From contig CAYUOS010000033.1 in assembly GCA_964446435.1 (NCBI GenBank), positions 1 through 25,482 on the forward strand: a DNA stretch of 25,482 nucleotides, written 5' to 3'. The stretch is from SLNP01 sp964446435. Lineage in GTDB: Bacteria; Bacteroidota; Bacteroidia; Bacteroidales; VadinHA17. The notes below the pieces were generated by a model, which saw nothing but the letters and a program-made list of their open reading frames with translations, made no database searches and was not told where the DNA came from. The stretch's first letter is position 1, and every line of letters begins with the position of its first letter. A program made the translations under genes and the position numbers. Of this stretch, positions 1-8,045 are shown in pieces.

Positions 1-1016
1 ATCGCGATTTTGTTTCCTATGAAGAATATTTTGACGGAGGCCAGGATGAAGATGCCATTATCTATATTGCACTTGCAAACAAGCTGGTTCACACAATAAA
101 GCCGTCTGCCATAACAATTGCCGAAGAGATGAGCGGTATGCCGGGTATTGCAGCACAAGTCGAAGCGATGGGCTATGGATTCGATTACAGGATGGCCATG
201 GGGGTACCTGACTACTGGATTAAGCTTGTCAAGGATGTTCCCGATGAACAATGGAACACCGGGCGACTCTTCTATGAACTTAAACAGAAGAGGCCCGAAG
301 AGAAGGTTATCAGCTATTGTGAATCGCATGACCAGGCCCTTGTCGGCGACAAAACACTTATCTTCAGGCTTATAGACGCAGAGATGTACACCTCCATGAA
401 TAAAGCCAGTGTGAGTCTGGTAGTTGACAGGGGAATGGCTCTGCATAAGATGATAAGGTTGATAACATTTGGAACCTCCGGTGGAGGTTACCTGAATTTC
501 ATGGGCAATGAATTCGGACACCCCGAATGGATTGATTTTCCCAGAGAGGGAAACAACTGGAGCTACAAGCATGCCCGAAGGCAGTGGTCACTGGCTGACA
601 AGCCTGACCTGAGGTATCAGTTTCTGAAGCTGTTCGATAAAGAGATGATAAGCCTTCAGGAAAGATACAGGTTCCTTGGTTCCCTCAATATTGAAACGGC
701 AACAGATAACGACGGTGACAAGGTTATCTCATTCATGAGAGGCGATCTGCTTTTTGTCTTCAACTTCCATCCTGACAGGTCATGGTCAGACTACGGCATC
801 AAGGCAAAGGGACGGTTTCAGATAGTTCTTGATACCGACGATGAACGGTTTGGGGGCTTCAACAGGGTCGACAGAAGCATCATTTATACAGCCGAACACC
901 CTGGTGGCAGGTATCCTGTAAATGCCCCTTTCTACCTGAAGATATACATCCCGGCACGCACCGGACTGGTATTTAAAAAAATACCCTCAAAAAGTGTCAG
1001 AGATTTAAGCAGCTGA
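1..1016 (+). CDS. glgB: 1,4-alpha-glucan branching enzyme, eukaryote-like GH13 (5' end missing)
   Basis: This enzyme transfers alpha-1,4-glucan segments to alpha-1,6 positions, creating glycogen branches in the cytoplasm. Only the C-terminal part is present. The reading frame is open from base 3, so the first in-frame ATG at 129 is internal. Visible GH13 landmarks are TIAEEMSGMPG, with the likely acid/base Glu at codon 123-125, then ESHDQALVGDK (the conserved His-Asp of region IV), then YLNFMGNEFGHPEWIDFP and ARRQWSLAD. A C-terminal all-beta domain (LLFVFNFHP, YIPARTGLVF) follows. These motifs match human GBE1-type enzymes from memory far better than E. coli GlgB. The gene ends 4 bases from the convergent synthase-phosphorylase gene, with no terminator visible between them. 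The identity is secure. The length and start cannot be judged. Confidence 0.95.
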   Translation, partial: RDFVSYEEYFDGGQDEDAIIYIALANKLVHTIKPSAITIAEEMSGMPGIAAQVEAMGYGFDYRMAMGVPDYWIKLVKDVPDEQWNTGRLFYELKQKRPEEKVISYCESHDQALVGDKTLIFRLIDAEMYTSMNKASVSLVVDRGMALHKMIRLITFGTSGGGYLNFMGNEFGHPEWIDFPREGNNWSYKHARRQWSLADKPDLRYQFLKLFDKEMISLQERYRFLGSLNIETATDNDGDKVISFMRGDLLFVFNFHPDRSWSDYGIKAKGRFQIVLDTDDERFGGFNRVDRSIIYTAEHPGGRYPVNAPFYLKIYIPARTGLVFKKIPSKSVRDLSS

Positions 1017-1020
1017 CAAT

Positions 1021-4000
1021 CTAATCAATCCACCTCAGCAGAGGGAAATCCTGACGGTGGGGCAGCATTTTATGCCTGGGAAATATCCTTATGCCATAAT
1101 AGAATGAACCTGCCTTCTCGGGTGTCAGTTCAGCCCTGAAGAAACACTTTCCCTTCTTGAAGCTGACCGGCTTAAACTCTGCCCTGGCAACAAACTCATA
1201 CTCCCCTGTTGTTTTCATCCTTGTCAGAACATACTCCACCCCCACATGCTCAGGCTGAATGTTTTTGACATCAAGAACAACCTCTGCAGTGTACTTGCTG
1301 CCAGACCTGTAAACATTGCCCTCAGGCTTGTCGAAACAGTAGGATATCACTTCGATATTATCCCATTCTCGTACCATCTCTTCCTTCCACGCAGCAAGTT
1401 CCCTTGCAAGGGTGAACTCATCGGCAACAATGCGACGATTCCTGGTCCATAGGGGAACATAATACTTTTCGAAATAGTCGTCAAGCATCCGCTTCATGGT
1501 AAACTCGGGTGCTATCTTAACCATGGTGTTTTTGACAAGGCTGATCCACTCTACAGGCACTTTATTCTCACTAAACGAGTAGTAAGCCGGAATTATCTCA
1601 TACTGAAGCATATTGTAAATTGTTTCAGCGTCGATGTCATCCTGCAGTGTCTGGTTTGTAAAGGTCCTTTTCTGTGGAAGCGCCCAGCCGGCAAATGCCC
1701 TGTAGCCTTCAACCCACCAACCGTCAAGTACGCTGAAATGCAATGTTCCGTTCATTACAGCCTTTTCTCCACTGGTTCCTGAGGCCTCCATAGGTCTGGT
1801 CGGAGTATTGAGCCAGATGTCAACTCCCCTTACCAGAAGCTTTGCCAGCTCCATATTGTAATTCTCAAGGAAAAGGACCTTGCCGGCGAATCTTGGCATC
1901 TGCGATATCTCGTTGATCCGCTGAATCAACCCCTGTCCCCCTCCGTCCTGGGGGTGAGCCTTTCCGGCATAAATGAATTGAACCGGTTTATCTGGATTAT
2001 TGACAATAGCGTCGAGTCTGTCAAGATCGTTGAACAGCAGGTGAGCCCTTTTATAGGTTGCAAACCTTCTGGCGAAGCCAATTGTAAGCACCTTCTCATC
2101 GAGGTGGGTGCTGATATTCAATAGTTTTCTCGGACTGACATGCCTGTCGAGCATTTCACTCTGCAAATGACTCCTTATCTCCTTGAACAATGCCGATTTC
2201 AGCTCACTCCTGATCTCATACACCCTTTTATCTTCGAGAGTATAAATACGTTCCCACAGACTCCGGTCTGTCTGGTCAAAAAACCTTTCTCCCGTAAGCT
2301 CTTCATATACATCGCGCCATTGGGGTGCCAGCCATGTCGGATGATGAACGCCGTTGGTAACATGTCCTATATGCAACTCTTCCTTCAGGTACCCCGGCCA
2401 GAGCTTGTTGAACATTCCTCTTGAGACCTCTCCGTGGAGTTTGCTTACACCATTAACCTGCTGCGACAGTCTCGTGGCCAGGTAACTCATGTTGAATTTA
2501 TGCTCAGGCTCAGACTCACACCTTCCTAATGCCATGAGTTCACCCCATGATATCTTAAGGCGCATGTGATAATGTGAGATATACCTTCTGAGGAGGTCCT
2601 CATCGAATGCATCGTGACCCGCGGGTACCGGTGTGTGGGTTGTGAAAAGGGTAGAAGACCTGACAACCTCAATAGCCTCTTCAAACCTGAGATGATTTGT
2701 CTCAATCAGATGGAACATCCGCTCCATACCAATAAATGCTGAGTGTCCTTCGTTGCTGTGATAGACATCAGGTTGTATTCCCAGTTTCCTGAGTACCCTG
2801 ATCCCTCCAATTCCGAGTACAAGCTCCTGTCTGAGCCTGTTTTCATTATCGCCTCCGTAAAGATGATGTGTAACAGTTCTGTCTTCAGGTGAGTTTTCAT
2901 CAAAATCGGTATCAAGCAGGAAAAGGTTTACCTTTCCGATCTTTGCCTCCCATACCCTTGCCATAACATTTCTGCCAGGCCAGGCCAGACTGACAGACAG
3001 GTGGTTGTCTTCATGATCCTTCACCGGGCATATAGGGAGATGTGAGAAATCCTCCGCTTCATAGATTGCGATCTGCTCACCCTTCGGTCCAAGTTTCTGC
3101 CTGAAGTAACCGAACCTGTAAAGAAGGCCTATCGCCACGAGCGGAACATTTGAGTCGCTTGCCTCCTTCAGGTAATCCCCGGCCAGAATCCCGAGGCCTC
3201 CTGAATAGATCTTCAGACAATGATGTATTCCGAATTCCATGCTGAAGTATGCCACCCTTGGCTTTGAAGCATCGTCGGGTCTGTCCATATAATTTCTGAA
3301 GATCCGGTATACCCTGTTCATTTCAGCGATAAACTCCTCATCTTCTGACAGCACCTGCAGCCGCTTGAAATCTATCTTCTCTATCAGCAGTCTTGGATTA
3401 TGTCCGCATGAATCCCATAACGTCGGGTCCATCCGGTGAAACAGATTCTCAGCTTCAATATTCCATGACCACCATAGATTGCAGGCTAACTCCTTCAGGC
3501 ATGCCATCCTTTCGGGCACATCCGACTGAACAAAGATATCCTTCCATATCGGTACCTGGTGAGGTTTCCGGCTTTCACCGACCTGTTGAGTAAGTGCAAT
3601 GGCAAATTCCCTTGGTTCTGACCTGCGGGTCTCAGATGAGACAAGAGCATAGGAATAGGCATCGAAATAGTGGGCAACCAGGGTGTCCCACATCGCTATC
3701 CTTGATATCTCATGGGCTTTTTTCCTCGCTTCCTCAACCTCAACCGGAGAAAGATGGGTGAATTGAGCTATGAATTTGCACATCTGCTCAATTACCTCCT
3801 CTTCATTCTCATCGGTTCTCTCAATGACTGCGATCCCGTGGCCCGGGTTATCGAAATGGGTCTTTACCCAGAGTCCGAAGCCTGCCAGAGTGGTAGTAAT
3901 GGTAGGTATTGAGAACATAAGGCTTTCAAGGGGAGTATAACCCCATGGTTCATAATAGGACGGGAAGCAAGTGAGGTCAAATCCTATAAGCAGGTCGAAG

Positions 4001-5247
4001 TAGGCAATATTAAAGATTCCGTCATCACCATTAAGGTAGGACGGAACAAAGATCACCTTTACCCTTGACTCGGGATGGTTCGTCAGTTTATTTGCCGCGA
4101 TGTTTACAAGCACAGGATCTGTTCCCGGAAAATGCAATCCGTGTGTCAGGAACTTGTCTCCGGCATTCTTTGCACCCTTATCTCCCAGGGCAGCCAGAAT
4201 TTCGGCACGAGGGCCAGAATGATAAGCCGGCATAAGAATGAAAGCTATAATCTCATTCCCAAGCTTTGCATCAAGGTTAAGGCAGCCAAGTGAATCGAGA
4301 AAAGTATCGACGCCCTTGTTTCTGTACTCGTACCTTCCGCTCAGCGCAAGAAGCAAAGCGTCTGAAGAGGGTTTATAACCCAGAACTGCTTCAGCCACAT
4401 CTAAGAGTCTGGCTCTCGCTGTCTTCCGCTTCCGGTCAAATTCCGGTGCCGGAGGAACAAATGAATCCTCAAAGCCGTTTGGTGTGACATAGTTTACCTC
4501 CTTACCGAGGAAGTGGGCACACTCCCTTGAGGTTATTCCGCTGACAGTGGTAAATACATCAGCTTCGGCAGCGGATAGTTTCTCAAGTGATTGCTTTGCC
4601 GTAACATTGAACTCATGTGCTATCTGCGCAGGAACATACTGTTTCATCTGCCCATACAGTGGGCGGTTATTCCCGGCTATTGAGCGACCCAGAACAGTGG
4701 CATGGGTTGTAAATGAAGTCGCCACCCATGGGGCATGCTCTTTCAGGTACAATACTCCCGTACCTGTCATCCATTCATGGAACTGGGCAACTATTAACTG
4801 ACTTTCACGATAGAAATTGGTGAAGCTGGCAATAAGCTTGCCGGCAGCATAGCCAAAAAGAGCCGGCTCAACGTAGTCCCACTGGCCCGATATGCTGTCA
4901 AGTTTGTAGGTCTCCCAGAATTTTGCAAATATCTCGTTTTGCTGTCCAAAATAGGGAGTGAAGTCAAGAAGCATCACGATTGGCTGCCCTGCAATGTTCC
5001 ATCTGCCTGTCTTGACTCTCAGGCCTTCACCTGCTGCTATTCCCTTCCAGGCTCCGAACAGCGATTCGTCAGGTATAAATTCAGGATTCCTTGTGTCCTC
5101 GCGCCAGACATCTGGCCCAATCAGAATATAATTGTTGCCAAGTTCATTGACAATGTTAAGTGCTTTTGTTGAAATTACAGTGTGTATCCCGCCTACCTTA
5201 TTGCATATTTCCCAACTTGTTTCAAATAAAAAATCTGGTCTCATCAT
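1021..5247 (-). CDS. Glycogen synthase (GT3) - alpha-glucan phosphorylase (GT35) fusion
   Basis: This 1408-residue protein joins two enzymes of opposite direction. Residues 1 to about 545 are a GT3 glycogen synthase that elongates glucan from a nucleotide sugar: FETSWEICNKVGG at 8-20, QFHEWM at 155-160, and the double-Glu motif PSYYEPWGYTPLES with E433 and E441. After a linker near 545-572, a DUF3417-type start (ERMACLKELACNLWWSWN, 579-596) leads into a GT35 phosphorylase. That half carries FSMEFGIHHCL and the pyridoxal-phosphate lysine K1162 in SGTSGEKAVMNG, and it releases glucose-1-phosphate. A roughly 110-residue C-terminal beta-rich segment follows. The frame is continuous, so this is a true fusion and not a misread pair. 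The start is one of two tandem ATGs (5247 or 5244), 29 bases after the GH57 stop, as last gene of the operon. All key motifs of both halves are present, so both are probably active. The GT3 nucleotide-sugar preference cannot be read from sequence. Confidence 0.95.
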   Translation of the reverse strand: MMRPDFLFETSWEICNKVGGIHTVISTKALNIVNELGNNYILIGPDVWREDTRNPEFIPDESLFGAWKGIAAGEGLRVKTGRWNIAGQPIVMLLDFTPYFGQQNEIFAKFWETYKLDSISGQWDYVEPALFGYAAGKLIASFTNFYRESQLIVAQFHEWMTGTGVLYLKEHAPWVATSFTTHATVLGRSIAGNNRPLYGQMKQYVPAQIAHEFNVTAKQSLEKLSAAEADVFTTVSGITSRECAHFLGKEVNYVTPNGFEDSFVPPAPEFDRKRKTARARLLDVAEAVLGYKPSSDALLLALSGRYEYRNKGVDTFLDSLGCLNLDAKLGNEIIAFILMPAYHSGPRAEILAALGDKGAKNAGDKFLTHGLHFPGTDPVLVNIAANKLTNHPESRVKVIFVPSYLNGDDGIFNIAYFDLLIGFDLTCFPSYYEPWGYTPLESLMFSIPTITTTLAGFGLWVKTHFDNPGHGIAVIERTDENEEEVIEQMCKFIAQFTHLSPVEVEEARKKAHEISRIAMWDTLVAHYFDAYSYALVSSETRRSEPREFAIALTQQVGESRKPHQVPIWKDIFVQSDVPERMACLKELACNLWWSWNIEAENLFHRMDPTLWDSCGHNPRLLIEKIDFKRLQVLSEDEEFIAEMNRVYRIFRNYMDRPDDASKPRVAYFSMEFGIHHCLKIYSGGLGILAGDYLKEASDSNVPLVAIGLLYRFGYFRQKLGPKGEQIAIYEAEDFSHLPICPVKDHEDNHLSVSLAWPGRNVMARVWEAKIGKVNLFLLDTDFDENSPEDRTVTHHLYGGDNENRLRQELVLGIGGIRVLRKLGIQPDVYHSNEGHSAFIGMERMFHLIETNHLRFEEAIEVVRSSTLFTTHTPVPAGHDAFDEDLLRRYISHYHMRLKISWGELMALGRCESEPEHKFNMSYLATRLSQQVNGVSKLHGEVSRGMFNKLWPGYLKEELHIGHVTNGVHHPTWLAPQWRDVYEELTGERFFDQTDRSLWERIYTLEDKRVYEIRSELKSALFKEIRSHLQSEMLDRHVSPRKLLNISTHLDEKVLTIGFARRFATYKRAHLLFNDLDRLDAIVNNPDKPVQFIYAGKAHPQDGGGQGLIQRINEISQMPRFAGKVLFLENYNMELAKLLVRGVDIWLNTPTRPMEASGTSGEKAVMNGTLHFSVLDGWWVEGYRAFAGWALPQKRTFTNQTLQDDIDAETIYNMLQYEIIPAYYSFSENKVPVEWISLVKNTMVKIAPEFTMKRMLDDYFEKYYVPLWTRNRRIVADEFTLARELAAWKEEMVREWDNIEVISYCFDKPEGNVYRSGSKYTAEVVLDVKNIQPEHVGVEYVLTRMKTTGEYEFVARAEFKPVSFKKGKCFFRAELTPEKAGSFYYGIRIFPRHKMLPHRQDFPLLRWID

Positions 5248-5276
5248 CTGTTTTTCGTTTTTTACTGTTCAATTCC

Positions 5277-6725
5277 TCACTCCCTCGTCTTCTTTGCCCT
5301 GCCACTGGCGCCTTTGGAAGGCTTAGCCGTGGCAGCAGTCTTACCTGCACTTGCTGCCGGACCGGTTTTAGCCGACCTTCCTCCTGCTGCTGCTATTACT
5401 CTCCTTTTGCCGGCCGACTTGCTATTCATAATCTCTATCTCCTTCATAAGCTTTGCAATCACAGTATCCTTCTCCCGGGCCACCTCGCTGAGTCTCATTT
5501 TCAGAATGTACTCTTCGCTGCATGGAACCTCATGGTTTATTCTGAGCTCAAAGTCACTCAGAATATTCATGTAATTCATAAATGCATCATAGGGGGTCTC
5601 ATATGGGTTGAAATAGGAATGGACTGCTCCGTCGGAGAAAAACTTTGTGCTCATGTAGTAGAAATGATCACTCGATTGCAGGTATATCCAGTCTTTTCTC
5701 AACTCCTCCCCGGCACATGAATATATCTTGCCTGAGAGTTCATACAGCTTTCCGAATGCGGCTGTCTGCAGTTCATTGCCCAGCCATGCTGTAAGATCCC
5801 GCTCCTCATCTGCCCATGAAATTGGTGAAGGAACCGATACTGCTGCCACTGGCTGGTAATTCTCTGCCACCTCTGTTGGGGTCATGAACGCGCACAATGC
5901 TGACTTCAGGATTGCTGAAGGAAGGTGACTGAGAAAGTCCATTATTCCGGTCTCCTTAACCTGGTGTTCTCCAAAAGTCTCATAGTCGACAAACAGGTTA
6001 ACCACCTCACCTGACATAAAAGCCTGGTTAATCCACCCTGCGTACTTCGTCGCAGTCAAAGGCCATTCGCACCATCCGCTGTTCGCAAACCTGAAAGCTA
6101 TATCATCACTCAGCACAAAATTGCGAAGAAGTACCTTCAGTCTGGGATTTAAAGTATTGCAATAGACATAATTCGGACTTTTCCACCCAAGCACGTGTTT
6201 TGCTCCCTCAGTCAGGGTTGCCCTGAATCCCATATCTGCCATCCATGAGCCTATCTCATCTGAATAGATCATCTCAGTGTTCCTTATCGAAGAAGGCTCA
6301 TAACCAAAGAGTGACTTCACTTTTGCAGTGTGGATATTCACCTGTTTCTCAAACTCTTCACGGTTGCTTAGTGATGCCAGTGAATGAGAATCTGTCTCTG
6401 CAAGGAATTCCACGCATCCCGTTGCGGCCAGTTCCCTGAATGATTCGATTGCCTCGGGAGCATACAACAGCATCTGGTCAATCGCCAGTCCACTGATAGA
6501 AAAAGAGACTCTGAACTTACCCTTATGCTTTCGAATAAGGTCAAGCAAAATCTTGTTTGCAGGCAGATAGCATCTTGTTGCCACTCTCCTCATTATTGAC
6601 TCGTTGGTGTAGTCGTCATAGTAATAATGATCGTTCCCTATGTCGAAAAACCTGTATCTCTTCAGCCTGAATGGCTGATGAACGACGAAGTGCAGGCAAA
6701 CCGCTTTATTGACACCTTGCTTCAT
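5277..6725 (-). CDS. GH57 family alpha-glucan hydrolase with basic C-terminal tail
   Basis: This is a retaining alpha-glucan-acting enzyme of family GH57 (alpha-amylase/4-alpha-glucanotransferase group), probably cytoplasmic because no signal peptide is seen. Conserved regions are HQP at 16-18, GLAIDQ at 79-84, RNTEMIYSDE at 148-157 with the nucleophile E151, and NLFVDYETFGEH at 243-254 with the acid/base candidate D247. Residues 401-436 look helical and charged. Residues 436-482 form a low-complexity tail rich in Ala, Gly, Lys and Arg, with 13 basic and one acidic residue, unlike the usual GH57 C-terminus. The gene starts 11 bases after the GT4 stop and ends 29 bases before the synthase-phosphorylase start, which indicates one transcript. 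Hydrolysis, transglycosylation or branching specificity cannot be told from motifs alone. Confidence 0.9.
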   Translation of the reverse strand: MKQGVNKAVCLHFVVHQPFRLKRYRFFDIGNDHYYYDDYTNESIMRRVATRCYLPANKILLDLIRKHKGKFRVSFSISGLAIDQMLLYAPEAIESFRELAATGCVEFLAETDSHSLASLSNREEFEKQVNIHTAKVKSLFGYEPSSIRNTEMIYSDEIGSWMADMGFRATLTEGAKHVLGWKSPNYVYCNTLNPRLKVLLRNFVLSDDIAFRFANSGWCEWPLTATKYAGWINQAFMSGEVVNLFVDYETFGEHQVKETGIMDFLSHLPSAILKSALCAFMTPTEVAENYQPVAAVSVPSPISWADEERDLTAWLGNELQTAAFGKLYELSGKIYSCAGEELRKDWIYLQSSDHFYYMSTKFFSDGAVHSYFNPYETPYDAFMNYMNILSDFELRINHEVPCSEEYILKMRLSEVAREKDTVIAKLMKEIEIMNSKSAGKRRVIAAAGGRSAKTGPAASAGKTAATAKPSKGASGRAKKTRE

Positions 6726-6736
6726 GACTTATCATG

Positions 6737-8029
6737 TTAATTCTTTCTGAGTACTTCCTTATATACATTTCTTACCTGTCTGGCAGAATTTTCCCACTTC
6801 AGGGCAATTACCTCCTCCCTTCCGTTCCTGATGAACATTCCCGAGAGGGCCGGATATTTCAGTATACCGTAAATCGCATCAGCCATAGCATCAATATCCC
6901 AGAAATCAACTTTTACTGCATGGGTGAGTATCTCTGCTACTCCTGACTGCTTGCTGATAATTACGGGAACATTCGACTGCATGGCCTCAAGGGGTGAAAT
7001 GCCAAATGGCTCGGAAACCGATGGCATTATATATACATCGCTAAGGGCAAGCATCCTGAAAACATCATTTCCACGCAGAAACCCGGTAAAATGGAATCTG
7101 TCTGTTATACGCAATGCTGCTGCCCTCCTTATCATTTCATACATCATATCACCCGACCCTGCCATCACAAACCTCACATTGCTCATCACCTTCAATACGC
7201 TGTGGGCTGCCTCAATGAAGTATTCAGGGCCTTTTTGCATGGTTATCCTGCCAAGGAATGTCACCACCTTATCATCAAAACCCTTTCTCCATGTGCTGCT
7301 TTCAGGAAGGTCCAAATCATCAACAGCATTATAAACGGTAACAACCTTTTTGGGGTCGATACCGTATTTGTTGATCACTATGTCACGGGTAAGATTGCTT
7401 ACCGTAATAATCTTCGAGGCAAATTCCATCCCGCTCCTCTCAATTGCGTAAACCTCAGGGTTCACATTGCCGCCACTCCTGTCAAAGTCTGTGGCATGCA
7501 CATGTATTACCAATGGCTTGCCTGATGCCTTTGATGCAGCTATTCCGGCCGGATACGCAAGCCAGTCGTGGGCATGGATGATCTCAAAATCAAATTCGGT
7601 TGCAATTACCGATGCTACTATTGCATATTTCCTGATCTCCTCCATGAGGGTCGGGCCATACTTTCCTGAGAATTCAATACGCCCCTTATCATCGGTAGTT
7701 ACATATATCTTTCTCCCGTCAACTTCTGACCTGGTATACTTCCAGTACTCTTCAGGATCGGTATATGGTATGATATGAGAGTCAACCTCTATCTTGTCAA
7801 CACTTTTCCTTATGCCGGCATAATTAATTGTCTTGAATGCAACCGGGACATTGTTGGCTCCAATAAGCCTTACAACGCTTTGGTCTTCGTCTCCCCAGGC
7901 TTTGGGTACCACGAAGATCACCCCTACACTCCCAAGTGAAGCCATCCCTTTGGTAAGGCCGTAACTTGCCGTCCCCAGGCCTCCCGAGATGTGTGGAGGG
8001 AACTCCCACCCGAACATTAGCACTCTCAT
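6737..8029 (-). CDS. GT4-type glycosyltransferase of the glycogen cluster
   Basis: This 430-residue GT-B fold transferase resembles starch/glycogen synthases and GT4 enzymes. The N-terminal glycosyl-acceptor domain begins MRVLMFGWEFPPHISGGLGT, whose Gly-Gly-Leu loop is typical of glucan synthases, and has HAHDWLAYPAG at 152-162. The C-terminal nucleotide-sugar domain has GRITMQKGPEY with R261 and K266, and the EX7E motif SEPFGISPLE with E340 and E348. No signal peptide or membrane segment is seen, so it is cytosolic. It lies 16 bases after the debranching gene and 11 before the GH57 gene. Since the operon already has a GT3 synthase, this enzyme may initiate glucan, make a maltosyl intermediate, or work with GH57 on another alpha-glucan. 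That role is inference. Family assignment is firm and substrate unknown. Confidence 0.88.
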   Translation of the reverse strand: MRVLMFGWEFPPHISGGLGTASYGLTKGMASLGSVGVIFVVPKAWGDEDQSVVRLIGANNVPVAFKTINYAGIRKSVDKIEVDSHIIPYTDPEEYWKYTRSEVDGRKIYVTTDDKGRIEFSGKYGPTLMEEIRKYAIVASVIATEFDFEIIHAHDWLAYPAGIAASKASGKPLVIHVHATDFDRSGGNVNPEVYAIERSGMEFASKIITVSNLTRDIVINKYGIDPKKVVTVYNAVDDLDLPESSTWRKGFDDKVVTFLGRITMQKGPEYFIEAAHSVLKVMSNVRFVMAGSGDMMYEMIRRAAALRITDRFHFTGFLRGNDVFRMLALSDVYIMPSVSEPFGISPLEAMQSNVPVIISKQSGVAEILTHAVKVDFWDIDAMADAIYGILKYPALSGMFIRNGREEVIALKWENSARQVRNVYKEVLRKN

Positions 8030-8045
8030 AACCGCCGGTATTTAG

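Noticed and set aside
5160..5720. 186-codon open frame on the plus strand across the GH57/synthase junction
   Set aside because: Opposite two real genes. Its Cys/Ser/Leu-rich composition is typical of a shadow frame.
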